Part shown: positions 27,807-35,886 of the stretch, piece by piece
Position numbering within the stretch: position 1 is the first letter of the stretch
Layout: each line of letters begins with the position of its first letter
Assembly (NCBI RefSeq): GCF_947495565.1
Contig: NZ_CANLZM010000008.1
Coordinates: 153,284-217,283, forward strand
Origin: an uncultured Pontibacter sp.
Lineage (GTDB): Bacteria; Bacteroidota; Bacteroidia; Cytophagales; Hymenobacteraceae
Direction: 5' to 3'
Length of the DNA stretch: 64,000 bases
The notes under the pieces: model-generated
Seen by the model: only the letters and a program-made list of their open reading frames with translations
Database searches by the model: none
What the model was told of the DNA's origin: nothing
Position numbers and translations under genes: made by a program

Positions 27807-28616
27807 ATGGCAGATGAACAACGCAATCGCAATAACCAAGAGATAGGTAAAGACCTGTATAAGAAGGACCAGGAAAAATGGGGCCAGCAAGGCCAGCGCT
27901 ACGGTTACCGCGGCCAGGATGACCGCCAGTGGGGCGAAGGCAATTATTTCCATACCGGCCCAAACCCGCGTGGCGCTCAGGACAGTAACAAGCAGAAGTA
28001 CGGTGACAATTACCAACATGACCGCCGTTCTACTTATGCCCAGGAGCGAAATGCTCACCTACGCGATCATTATGGCAGCAAGCAAGGCAGCGCCTATCGC
28101 GAAGATAACCAACAGCTTAACTACGGCAACCGCGGAGACCAGGGGCATAGCATGCACCGTCCGCAAAGGTCAGGAGGCTCATTGCAAGGCAACTACAACG
28201 ACATGAACGACCACCGCAACGAACCGTGGCGCGAAGCTCCGGGTAGCCAAAGCCGCTACAAAGAAGATGATTACCGCTACGGCAGCGGCTCTCATAACTG
28301 GTACCGCGAGGGCCGCTACACACCAGATAGCGACGCAACAGCACCATACCCACGCGATAACCGAGGCTTTATGGACCGCATGAAAGATACCTGGAACGAT
28401 ATCTGGCACTCTGACGACCCGGAGTATAGCCCGCGCCACCAGCACCAGAGTGGGGCTGACCGTGTAGATTCGTATAAACGTTATGGCTCAGAGCCTTACC
28501 GCGACCGCGACTTTGACAGAGGCTACGAAGGAGGCCCTCGCTGGGCAGACGAAACAGACTCAGGCAAAGACAGTGACTATAACAATACCGACAGGAACCA
28601 ACGCTATCGCCGCTAA
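27807..28616 (+). CDS. Low-complexity hydrophilic protein
   Basis: A 269-residue protein rich in Gly, Arg, Asn, Asp, Gln and Tyr, with almost no hydrophobic stretches, so it is probably disordered. The one ordered-looking part is about residues 185-205 (GFMDRMKDTWNDIWHSDDPE), an amphipathic helix recalling the GFFDR-x-WFGDD segments of hydrophilic stress proteins. No family is assigned. A small hairpin (27752-27767, CCCACA/TGTGGG) lies 40 bases upstream and could be regulatory. A strong terminator follows. A stress or desiccation role is conjecture. Confidence 0.7.
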   Translation: MADEQRNRNNQEIGKDLYKKDQEKWGQQGQRYGYRGQDDRQWGEGNYFHTGPNPRGAQDSNKQKYGDNYQHDRRSTYAQERNAHLRDHYGSKQGSAYREDNQQLNYGNRGDQGHSMHRPQRSGGSLQGNYNDMNDHRNEPWREAPGSQSRYKEDDYRYGSGSHNWYREGRYTPDSDATAPYPRDNRGFMDRMKDTWNDIWHSDDPEYSPRHQHQSGADRVDSYKRYGSEPYRDRDFDRGYEGGPRWADETDSGKDSDYNNTDRNQRYRR

Positions 28617-28668
28617 ACCGTATTGCTTTATTATATTAGGTAGATTTGGTAGTAGATTAGTTTTAGTT

Positions 28669-28713
28669 AGAAACAACAAAGCCAGTTCCCTCGGAGCTGG
28701 CTTTGTTGTTTCT
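28669..28713 (+). terminator. Terminator, 17-bp stem
   Basis: Arms 28669-28685 and 28697-28713 pair perfectly (AGAAACAACAAAGCCAG with its complement), followed by a T-rich tail, 53 bases after the stop of the hydrophilic protein gene. Confidence 0.85.
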
Positions 28714-28817
28714 GGCTTTTTTGCGTATCTTAAAAAGGAACATCCTGATTATCATGCCGTACACTTAGAAGCTACAGGCCTTTCAGGATTATTTTTTGAC
28801 CATTTAAGAAACACAGC

Positions 28818-29234
28818 ATGCAGCACGAAGAGCAAGATCCAAGACACCCGCACCATTGGGAACACCAGCGCCACCGCCGCCACCCGCACCCGGAGCACTT
28901 TAACGACTTCAGGAGCCGTTGGGGAGAGCCTATGCCGCCTGTTAACCGCCATCCGCAGGACTGGCATCCGGAAAACACAGACCGATTTGAGCAAGAAAAC
29001 CGGAGGCTCAACCGTGAAGAGTGGCTACCTGAGCAGCAGCATTACCGCCAGCAGCAGCACCATCGTATAAACGAGCAGCACCCGCACGAGCCTATTTGGC
29101 GCCAGCGCGATGTGCACTTTGACCCAAGCAACCAGCGTGCTGAAGACCGTTGGTCCGAAGATCCACTGATGCCGCACCCGCACCGCAGGCCCCAGCGCCA
29201 TTACGATGGCTTTTGGCAGGACTATGAAGATTAA
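28818..29234 (+). CDS. His/Arg/Gln-rich hydrophilic small protein
   Basis: A 138-residue protein with about 20 His, many Arg, Gln, Pro and Trp, and no Lys or Cys (for example HPHHWEHQRHRRHPHPEH). No family is recognised. The composition suggests a disordered protein able to bind metals or acidic surfaces. The start at 28818 has no clear ribosome site. That the frame is real is supported by its position between two terminators and its similar style to the upstream protein, but frames in such biased DNA can be fortuitous. Confidence 0.6.
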   Translation: MQHEEQDPRHPHHWEHQRHRRHPHPEHFNDFRSRWGEPMPPVNRHPQDWHPENTDRFEQENRRLNREEWLPEQQHYRQQQHHRINEQHPHEPIWRQRDVHFDPSNQRAEDRWSEDPLMPHPHRRPQRHYDGFWQDYED

Positions 29235-29263
29235 CTATGTTTTGCTGAAAGGGTAAAATGTTA

Positions 29264-29284
29264 AAAGCCGGTTATACCGGCTTT
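29264..29284 (+). terminator. Short terminator hairpin
   Basis: AAAGCCGGT (29264-29272) and ACCGGCTTT (29276-29284) around a 3-base loop, followed by CGTTTTTT. It ends the His-rich gene, and its A-rich left side may also serve the convergent gene. Confidence 0.8.
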
Positions 29285-29308
29285 CGTTTTTTCTGGCCAC
29301 TTATACTG

Positions 29309-29905
29309 CTAAAACAACCTGCGCAGGCCTACCCCCACTGATATCAACTCAGGCAAACCCGGCACAAGGTTTACCGAAAGCTCCGTATCCTGCTTTAGTT
29401 TATAGTTATACTCAAACTCACCGCCGTACCAGTAAAACCTGTATTGCCACTGCCCATGCCGGTTAAAGTAGCCGTCGTCTCCGTAGCCTTCTAGGGTGTT
29501 CCAGTCTTTGCGGTAAACCAATGTGGGGCCAAAGCCGCCGTTTACAGAATGCCTGCCGCTGCGGAAAAGTATACCCCGAAAACCCAAATGAGTAAAACCG
29601 GCTAACTCAGCGGCACAGTCAGCATACAGGCCTTGCTCGGCACGAATGCTGACCCTATCTTGCAGTACAAAGCGCTCATAACCTACTATAGCCCCCAGGT
29701 TTAGCACAAAAACGCCGTTCTTATCTAATCGGTTTGGGAATAATTTGGGATCCTGGCTTTCCTTAAGGTGTGTGGAGAGCCCGAAAAACTTAACTGTTAC
29801 AGCATTTTTATAGACAGGCTCCTGCTGTTGGGCCCAGGCCGGTAACTGCAGCAAAAGTAAAAGCAGCCACAGCAGCATGTTTGGCAGTGTAACTTGGTAT
29901 ATCAT
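29309..29905 (-). CDS. Secreted beta-rich protein, probable outer-membrane barrel
   Basis: A 198-residue protein with a signal peptide (about residues 1-25, ending PAWAQ). Alternating strands run to a C-terminal strand SVGVGLRRLF, which ends in Phe as outer-membrane barrels often do. Aromatic pairs (YRFYWYGGEFEYNY) fit barrel girdles. No specific family is recognised. The gene is divergent from the glycosylase pseudogene. Confidence 0.7.
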   Translation of the reverse strand: MIYQVTLPNMLLWLLLLLLQLPAWAQQQEPVYKNAVTVKFFGLSTHLKESQDPKLFPNRLDKNGVFVLNLGAIVGYERFVLQDRVSIRAEQGLYADCAAELAGFTHLGFRGILFRSGRHSVNGGFGPTLVYRKDWNTLEGYGDDGYFNRHGQWQYRFYWYGGEFEYNYKLKQDTELSVNLVPGLPELISVGVGLRRLF

Positions 29906-29988
29906 TATTGCTTTATACTTGATCTGTAAAAGTTAGTCTTTCAAACCAGGCAATTCTATTTAAATTTATACTTTGTATTTTTGCAGGG

Positions 29989-30567
29989 ATGGAGGAACTG
30001 GAAAGTTTACTGCAGCGCGTGCGCGCCTGCCGCATCTGCGAAGAACACCTGCCGCTGGGGCCACGCCCTGTGCTGACAGCCAGCAGCACCGCAAAGCTAC
30101 TGGTGGTAGGGTAGGCTCCTGGCACTAAAGTGCATGCCAGCGGCATCCCCTGGAACGACCAAAGCGGCAAACGCCTGCGGCAGTGGCTAGGCCTGGAGCC
30201 GCAGGTGTTTTACGATGCCAGCAAGGTGGCCATTATACCGATGGGTTTCTGCTACCCCGGCAAAGGCAAATCCGGGGATCTGCCGCCCCGCCCTGAGTGT
30301 AGCCTGCACTGGCACCAGCAATTGCTGGAACAGCTGCCGAATATCCAACTCACGCTGCTCATCGGCAAGTATGCGCAGGAGTACTTTTTGGGAGATCAGG
30401 CCAAGCCTACTTTAACTGAAACCGTAACCAATTGGCACCAATACCTACCTTCTTACATGCCCATGCCCCACCCTTCGCCGCGCAATCAGTTCTGGCTTCG
30501 TCGCAACCCATGGTTTGAGGCCGATGCCATACCGTATGTACAGCAACTTGTGAAGTCCATTATCTAA
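29989..30567 (+). pseudogene. Uracil-DNA glycosylase family protein, nonsense in motif A
   Basis: The frame from ATG 29989 to the stop at 30567 encodes 192 residues of a UDG-superfamily protein: two N-terminal Cys (ACRIC), motif A as LLVVG-stop-APG, then GIPWNDQSGKRLR, PMGFCYPGKGKSGDLPPRPEC, LTLLIGKYAQEY and the C-terminal motif LPHPSPRN. An in-frame TAG (30112-30114) replaces the Gln of the GQAPG motif, one base from CAG. Translation would yield a 41-residue stub. The rest is well conserved, so the mutation is recent or a sequencing error. A TATTTTTG box at 29976-29983 lies just before the start. Confidence 0.88.
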
Positions 30568-30631
30568 GAGTATACGTATATTCATTTTCTGTAGTACATT
30601 ACCGAACACGCCCTAAGTCCATACTTGCTAT

Positions 30632-31780
30632 ATGATAAACTACCCCTCAAGCAAACTGCCAGATGTTGGCACCAGCATCTTCACGGTTATGTCGGCGCTT
30701 GCTAACGAGCATAAGGCCCTAAACCTGTCGCAGGGTTTCCCGGATTTTAATTGCCCGGAGCCGCTGATAAACCTGGTGACAAAGTATATGCAGGAGGGTT
30801 TTAACCAGTATGCGCCCATGCATGGCATGCCGCAGCTGCGCCACAAAATCAGCCTGAGAATAGAGAAGCTGTACGGTTACCTTCCGAACCCGGACACAGA
30901 GATAACAGTTACCTCCGGTGCCACAGAGGCCTTGAATGCTGCCATCACCGCCGTTGTTAAGCCCGGCGATGAAGTGGTGGTACTGGAGCCTTGCTACGAT
31001 AGTTATGCGCCAGTTATCCGGTTGTGCGGCGGTTCCCCTATCTATGTGCCGTTGGCGCTGCCAGATTTTTCAGTGGATTGGGATCAGGTGAAGAAACGAC
31101 TATCGCCTCGCACCCGCATGATCATCATCAACACACCCCACAACCCCACTGGAGCCGTTATGACACGGCAGGACATGGACACGCTGGCCAATTTGCTGGA
31201 CGGCTCGGATATACTGGTGCTGAGCGATGAGGTGTATGAGCACATGGTGTTTGACGGGCAGCAACACTACAGCGCCTTACAGCACCCGCAGCTCCGCGTG
31301 CGCAGCTTTGTAGTTTCCTCGTTCGGTAAAACATATCACACCACCGGCTGGAAAGTGGGTTATACCATCGCGCCGCCACAATTGACTAACGAACTGCGCA
31401 AAATGCACCAGTTCATCACTTTCTGCACCGCTACTCCTTTTCAACTGGCCATTGCAGATTTTATGGATCAGGAGGGGCATTATCTCGGGTTGCCGGACTT
31501 TTATCAGGCTAAGCGCGATTTCTTTGTGGAGCAACTGCAGCAAAGCCGCTTTGAGCTCACTCCTTCGGCAGGCACTTATTTTCAGCTGGCTAAGTATAGC
31601 GGCATCTCCAACGAGTATGACCTGGATTTTGCCAAGCGTCTTACAACTGAAACTGGCGTAGCGGCCATCCCTGTTTCCGCTTTTTACCATGATAAAACAG
31701 ATAACAAGTACCTGCGCTTCTGCTTTGCCAAGAGCGAAGAAACCCTTAAAGCAGCCGGAGAGAAGCTAGCTAAACTTTGA
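30632..31780 (+). CDS. Methionine aminotransferase, PLP class I (YbdL/MtnE-like)
   Basis: A 382-residue fold-type I aminotransferase. The PLP-binding Lys is in SSFGKTYHTTGWKVGY, with NTPHNPTG, SDEVYEHMVF and the C-terminal Arg in KYLRFCFAKS. The N-terminus SQGFPDFNCPEPLI is typical of the YbdL/kynurenine aminotransferase group that uses glutamine or methionine. It would convert 2-oxo-4-methylthiobutyrate to methionine, the last step of methionine salvage. The omega-amidase gene 32 bases downstream fits a glutamine-dependent reaction. Confidence 0.88.
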   Translation: MINYPSSKLPDVGTSIFTVMSALANEHKALNLSQGFPDFNCPEPLINLVTKYMQEGFNQYAPMHGMPQLRHKISLRIEKLYGYLPNPDTEITVTSGATEALNAAITAVVKPGDEVVVLEPCYDSYAPVIRLCGGSPIYVPLALPDFSVDWDQVKKRLSPRTRMIIINTPHNPTGAVMTRQDMDTLANLLDGSDILVLSDEVYEHMVFDGQQHYSALQHPQLRVRSFVVSSFGKTYHTTGWKVGYTIAPPQLTNELRKMHQFITFCTATPFQLAIADFMDQEGHYLGLPDFYQAKRDFFVEQLQQSRFELTPSAGTYFQLAKYSGISNEYDLDFAKRLTTETGVAAIPVSAFYHDKTDNKYLRFCFAKSEETLKAAGEKLAKL

Positions 31781-31812
31781 TCAATAATTGTTAATTGTTT
31801 TAACTCTCGTTC

Positions 31813-32589
31813 ATGAACCTACGCGTTACCATAGTACAAACGGAGCTGCACTGGCAGGATGCCGAGGCAAACCGCAACATGTTCAGCGAAAAGCTGGCCA
31901 ATGCCGCCCCTAAAACCGACTTGATAGTGCTGCCCGAGATGTTTACCACCGGCTTCAGCATGAATGCAGCCGATGTGGCAGAAGAGGCCAACGGCACCAC
32001 GCTGAACTGGATGCAGCAGGAGGCGAAGCAGCACCAGGCGGTAGTAACAGGAAGTGTGATGGTGCGGGCGGAGGAGCAGCATTTTAACCGGCTTTACTGG
32101 GTGCGTCCCGACGGCAGCTTTGCCACCTACGATAAGAAACACCTGTTCCGGATGGCCAAGGAGCACCATACGTATACTTCTGGCAAAGAGCGGCTGCTAG
32201 TGGAGCTGAACGGCTGGAAAATTTGCCCGTTGGTGTGCTACGACCTGCGCTTCCCGGTTTGGAGCCGCAACACAGATAGTGCCTATGACCTGCTGCTGTA
32301 CGTAGCCAACTGGCCCAAAATACGCCGCCAGCCGTGGCGCACGCTGCTCCAGGCCCGCGCTATCGAAAACCTGGCTTATGTGGCAGGCGTAAACCGCGTA
32401 GGCACCGACGGCAACAATCACCCTTACTCCGGCGACTCTGCTATCATTCACCCTAAAGGTTACCATTTACTAGAAACAGCCGAGGTAGAGGGCATCCATA
32501 CTTTAACTTTAAGTAAAAAAGAGCTGGAAGATTTCAGAGAGGCGTTCCCGGCGCATTTAGATGCCGACAGGTTCAGTTTGGAAGGGTGA
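31813..32589 (+). CDS. Omega-amidase / nitrilase-family amidohydrolase
   Basis: A 258-residue carbon-nitrogen hydrolase. The catalytic Glu is in VLPEMFTTGFSM, the Lys in YDKKHLFRM and the Cys in PLVCYDLRFPVW. It matches YafV/Nit2-type omega-amidases that hydrolyse 2-oxoglutaramate to 2-oxoglutarate and ammonia. That product arises when glutamine is the amino donor, so the pair with the upstream aminotransferase makes transamination irreversible. It is cytoplasmic and full length, in the same transcription unit. Confidence 0.88.
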   Translation: MNLRVTIVQTELHWQDAEANRNMFSEKLANAAPKTDLIVLPEMFTTGFSMNAADVAEEANGTTLNWMQQEAKQHQAVVTGSVMVRAEEQHFNRLYWVRPDGSFATYDKKHLFRMAKEHHTYTSGKERLLVELNGWKICPLVCYDLRFPVWSRNTDSAYDLLLYVANWPKIRRQPWRTLLQARAIENLAYVAGVNRVGTDGNNHPYSGDSAIIHPKGYHLLETAEVEGIHTLTLSKKELEDFREAFPAHLDADRFSLEG

Positions 32590-32640
32590 TTTACGTTAGC
32601 ACCAGAGGCTTAATAAAGTTGCTATACCGGGTCCAACCAC

Positions 32641-32930
32641 CCCTAACCCCTCCTTGTCTAAGGCGGAGAATTTTACCCCGCCCCAGCCCTCCTCTTTTCT
32701 CGAGGGCCTCTACCCCCAAAACAGGGGCGGGAGTTCGGTTCAAGTTGCATTAGCGGTGGCTATCGAAAACGGTCCCAGCCTTTCCGTTGAGCGCCTTGTA
32801 TTGATGCGGCGCCCGTAAGGGCAGCCTGCAGCGGAGCTAAAGAGGGCCCCTACCCCCGGCAGCTTCAATACACCGCGCGATGCGGGAAGACGAGGCCTCC
32901 CTTAAAGAGGGCCCCTACCCCCGCCTGGAG
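32641..32930. repeat. GC-rich intergenic repeat cluster
   Basis: A 21-base unit beginning TAAAGAGGGCCCC occurs twice exactly (32838-32858 and 32903-32923). A related form (CGAGGGCCTCTACCCCC) is at 32701-32717, and CCACCCCTAACCCCTCC precedes them. This is the usual look of dispersed non-coding repeats in Bacteroidota. The 509-base gap 32590-33098 shows no believable gene. Two AAGTATA heptamers lie in its right part (32991, 33031). Confidence 0.7.
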
Positions 32931-33098
32931 AGAGCCAAAGCCAGAGCTGGAACGAGCAGGATCTAGAGCCTTAGATGAACGGTAGCTAGCAAGTATAGCC
33001 TGTATCAAACTGAAGAAAACAGCAGCAACAAAGTATAGCCATAGATGGTATGAGCTGTTAACCAGCACTAGCCCGCAAGTACAGCCATAACGCTAAAA

Positions 33099-33485
33099 TC
33101 ATACTTCCAGAAACTGCCTCACCGCCGGCACTACCTCCTCCTCCCGCACTACCTTTAAGTCTACATGCGGGCGTGCAGCAAAGATGCGCTGGAGGCGCGG
33201 GTGCTGGCCCTGCAGCAGTATCAGCCGCTGCTTTCCCTCTACAAACAGTTCCTCCAGCAGCGGCATCAGGCTATTTAGGTCAGCAGTGTTTTCATCAGAC
33301 TTTATACTTACCACCGCACGTTCAGACTCCCGGAGCAGGCGCAGGGCGTAGTGCTGCAGCAGTTTATCAGAAGCAGCATCCAGGTCAAGTACAGAGACGG
33401 CAGGCATACTTTGGCGCACCTGCTTCACCACCGGCTGATGAAAGGCTGTGCTTACTGCTAAATCAACGTATAAATATGCCTGCAT
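33099..33485 (-). CDS. Small hypothetical protein, coupled to FG-GAP gene
   Basis: A 128-residue soluble alpha/beta protein with no signal peptide and no family I recognise. It starts MQAYLYVDLAVSTAF and contains QRLILLQGQHPRLQRIF. Its start overlaps the stop of the upstream FG-GAP gene (TGATG-type overlap at about 33483-33487), so translation is probably coupled. Why a cytoplasmic protein is tied to an exported one is unclear. Confidence 0.65.
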   Translation of the reverse strand: MQAYLYVDLAVSTAFHQPVVKQVRQSMPAVSVLDLDAASDKLLQHYALRLLRESERAVVSIKSDENTADLNSLMPLLEELFVEGKQRLILLQGQHPRLQRIFAARPHVDLKVVREEEVVPAVRQFLEV

Positions 33486-35716
33486 CAGCGTACTATCAAT
33501 CTAACAGAAGTATGGCTGCCGCTTTCGGAGCTAGCCCTCACAAAGTAAATACCAGCCTGCAGCCCCTGCACCTGCAAGGTATGGGTATGGGTATACTTGT
33601 TAGGATGGCTGCGGTAGACGCGCTTGCCCACCGCATCGTATACTTCCAGCTGCACCGGCTCCGAAGCCTGTACTTTTACTGGTGTTTCCTGGTTGTTGTC
33701 GTGCGGGTTAGGATATACCAGCAACGAGAGTTTTTCACCTGCACCTGTGCCCGCCTTGTAGCCTGAAGTTTGCTGCAGCAAGTATAAACCACCGCCTCTA
33801 GACCCCAACACCAAGTACAGTTTGCCTTCTCCGCCTAGAGGCGCTGCTGCTATACTCAGGCCGTTGCCCAACCTGGTAGCCTGCACCTGCTCCGTTAGCT
33901 CGTTTTCCAGCACTTCTGTTTCGGCAGTTAAGGCAGTAGTTATACTTTGGGTGATGTTTTGGAAGATGCGGAGTTCGCCGCTTTCATCCACTGTCAACAA
34001 ATCTAGTGCGCCGTCGCCGTCTATATCATACACGAAAGGATGCAGGTAGCGGCGCTCAAAATTATAACCGATTCCTCCAAAGCTGCTGTTCTCCAACGTA
34101 TAAACCGGTGCCGAAGCCGTGCCTGTGTTACGGTAAAACTCCAGGTTGCTGGCCGCTTTGCCTAACAGCAAATCCAAGTCGCCGTCGCCGTCCAGGTCTG
34201 CAAAAGCGGGCGAATCGCTGTGGGCTGTTTTTAGCAGCTCCTGCTGCTGCGCCAGGTCATAGGCTGCTGGCTGGCCTGTGGCTGCCAGGTTGCGGAGCCA
34301 GGTAATGCGGGTAGTGCCTTCGCTCTTTGCTGTAAGCACAAGGTCTGGTTTGCCATCACCGTTCACATCGGCAAAAAGAGGTTTTATACTATAAAGCTGC
34401 TGGCTGTGCAGTTTCAGGAAGTCGTCGGTTACCAACTCAAAAGCCGGATCGGTGGCAGTGCCGGTGTTGCGGTAATAGCTGATGGAGCCGCTGTAAATGC
34501 CGTTTCGGTAGCTGGCATCGTTCCCGACCAGCATATCCAGGTCACCGTCGCCGTCCAGGTCTGCAAAAGCGGGGTAAGCGCCTTCGCTCAGGTCAATCAT
34601 ATGGCCCTGCAGAAAATCATCCTGCACAAAACTGAACTCAGGCTTGTCGGTTGCGCCCAGATTGCGGTAAAGCCAGGTGGAGCGCTGAAAATCCATGTCT
34701 GTTATTTCAGCATACGCCTGTGGCGCCACCAAAAGGTCAGGCACGCCATCAAAGGTGACATCCTCATAATAAGCCGCCGGAAAAAGGTTAAAACTGGCAG
34801 GCTTGCTGGTCGGGAACACAGGTGTGAAACCGTTCATCAGCGCCTGATTGCGGTCGCCTTTGTTTTCCATCATCACCAGGTTATCACAGGCTACGGCTCC
34901 CATCAGTAGGTCTTTATCCCCGTCAGCATCGGTGTCTATCAGCAGCAAAGAGGAACCGTCGTGACCGGAGTGCATGGGCGCGTTTGTACTCTCTCCCTCA
35001 CGCATCTGGCAGGTTTGCCCGAACTCAAAGCTGTTACAGCCTTCACACTCCGTAATGCCGCCCCACCAGTCAGTTTGCTGCTCAAACTGCAGCGACCCGC
35101 AGGCAAGCCCCTGCTCGGCCTGCACGTTGCGGTACAGCTCCAGGTAATAGCCTTGCGCAAAATGGGAGATCAGGATATCCAGGTCGCCGTCGCCGTCTAT
35201 ATCCGTAATGGTAGGTACATCAGCACTGTTCATCTGCATGTTTACCCTGCCGTTTTTATAGCGCAGGGCGTCGGTTGCCAAAGTAAACTGAGGCTGCCCT
35301 CCCGGCTCCTGCACAAAAACCCGTATGCCCAGCGGAGAACTGGTAAAGATGTCTTTCAACCCATCGCAGTTGTAATCGCGCAGCAGCACCCAGTAATCCA
35401 GATCATCCGGAAAAAAGCTTTCATACTCCGGCGCATACTTGTACCGCCACTGCCCCGCCTCCTGCACCGCCAGCCAGGTGTATACTTTGCGCACCTGCCT
35501 ATCAAACGCAAACAGGTCTTCCTGCCCGTCTTGGTTCAGGTCTATGGTGGAGAACTGGGGCGTATTTAGGCCTCCGCTCCACGGGTTTAGAAGGTCTTTT
35601 GTTTGCGTAGTTACAGGTATATCCTGCGTCATCCGGAACCGGAGCGGCTCCTGTTGCTGCGCCTTAGCGCCAACCGTTGCAAAAAGTATAAACAGAAGCG
35701 GGATCCAAGGTTTCAT
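33485..35716 (-). CDS. FG-GAP/VCBS-repeat protein secreted by type IX system
   Basis: A 743-residue protein with a signal peptide (about 1-19, ending GAKAQ). At least six calcium-binding DxDxDG repeats occur (for example DIDGDGDLDILIS, DLDGDGDLDMLVG, DVNGDGKPDLVL, DLDGDGDLDLLLG), forming a beta-propeller-like body. It ends in a type A T9SS sorting domain (LLVYPNPHDNN to SVRLIVR, about 665-743). It should be exported across the outer membrane and released or attached to the surface. Its ligand is unknown. Confidence 0.9.
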   Translation of the reverse strand: MKPWIPLLFILFATVGAKAQQQEPLRFRMTQDIPVTTQTKDLLNPWSGGLNTPQFSTIDLNQDGQEDLFAFDRQVRKVYTWLAVQEAGQWRYKYAPEYESFFPDDLDYWVLLRDYNCDGLKDIFTSSPLGIRVFVQEPGGQPQFTLATDALRYKNGRVNMQMNSADVPTITDIDGDGDLDILISHFAQGYYLELYRNVQAEQGLACGSLQFEQQTDWWGGITECEGCNSFEFGQTCQMREGESTNAPMHSGHDGSSLLLIDTDADGDKDLLMGAVACDNLVMMENKGDRNQALMNGFTPVFPTSKPASFNLFPAAYYEDVTFDGVPDLLVAPQAYAEITDMDFQRSTWLYRNLGATDKPEFSFVQDDFLQGHMIDLSEGAYPAFADLDGDGDLDMLVGNDASYRNGIYSGSISYYRNTGTATDPAFELVTDDFLKLHSQQLYSIKPLFADVNGDGKPDLVLTAKSEGTTRITWLRNLAATGQPAAYDLAQQQELLKTAHSDSPAFADLDGDGDLDLLLGKAASNLEFYRNTGTASAPVYTLENSSFGGIGYNFERRYLHPFVYDIDGDGALDLLTVDESGELRIFQNITQSITTALTAETEVLENELTEQVQATRLGNGLSIAAAPLGGEGKLYLVLGSRGGGLYLLQQTSGYKAGTGAGEKLSLLVYPNPHDNNQETPVKVQASEPVQLEVYDAVGKRVYRSHPNKYTHTHTLQVQGLQAGIYFVRASSESGSHTSVRLIVR

Positions 35717-35886
35717 AAGCGTAGGTTTGGTGCCAGGTACGGCTATAGGCTATTTTGATGAACGAGACACAGCCTGCTGTCGTTTATGTTTATTTGAATG
35801 TATATTGCCATCGTATTAAGCCTCTATACTTTTGATGTACCAGGCTTGACGGCGAGCATCCGATTTAAGTTAAAATTACGCATTTC

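Noticed and set aside
28483..29070. Alternative 195-codon plus-strand frame overlapping both hydrophilic genes.
   Set aside because: Crosses a strong terminator and is Thr/Ser-rich frame-shadow sequence; the 27807 and 28818 frames explain the DNA better.
32641..32930. CRISPR array.
   Set aside because: Only two exact units 65 bases apart, with no regular spacers and no cas genes. No CRISPR array was seen anywhere in the window.
32865..33068. Minus-strand 67-codon frame in the repeat region.
   Set aside because: Runs through repeat units and has no homologous features; probably fortuitous.
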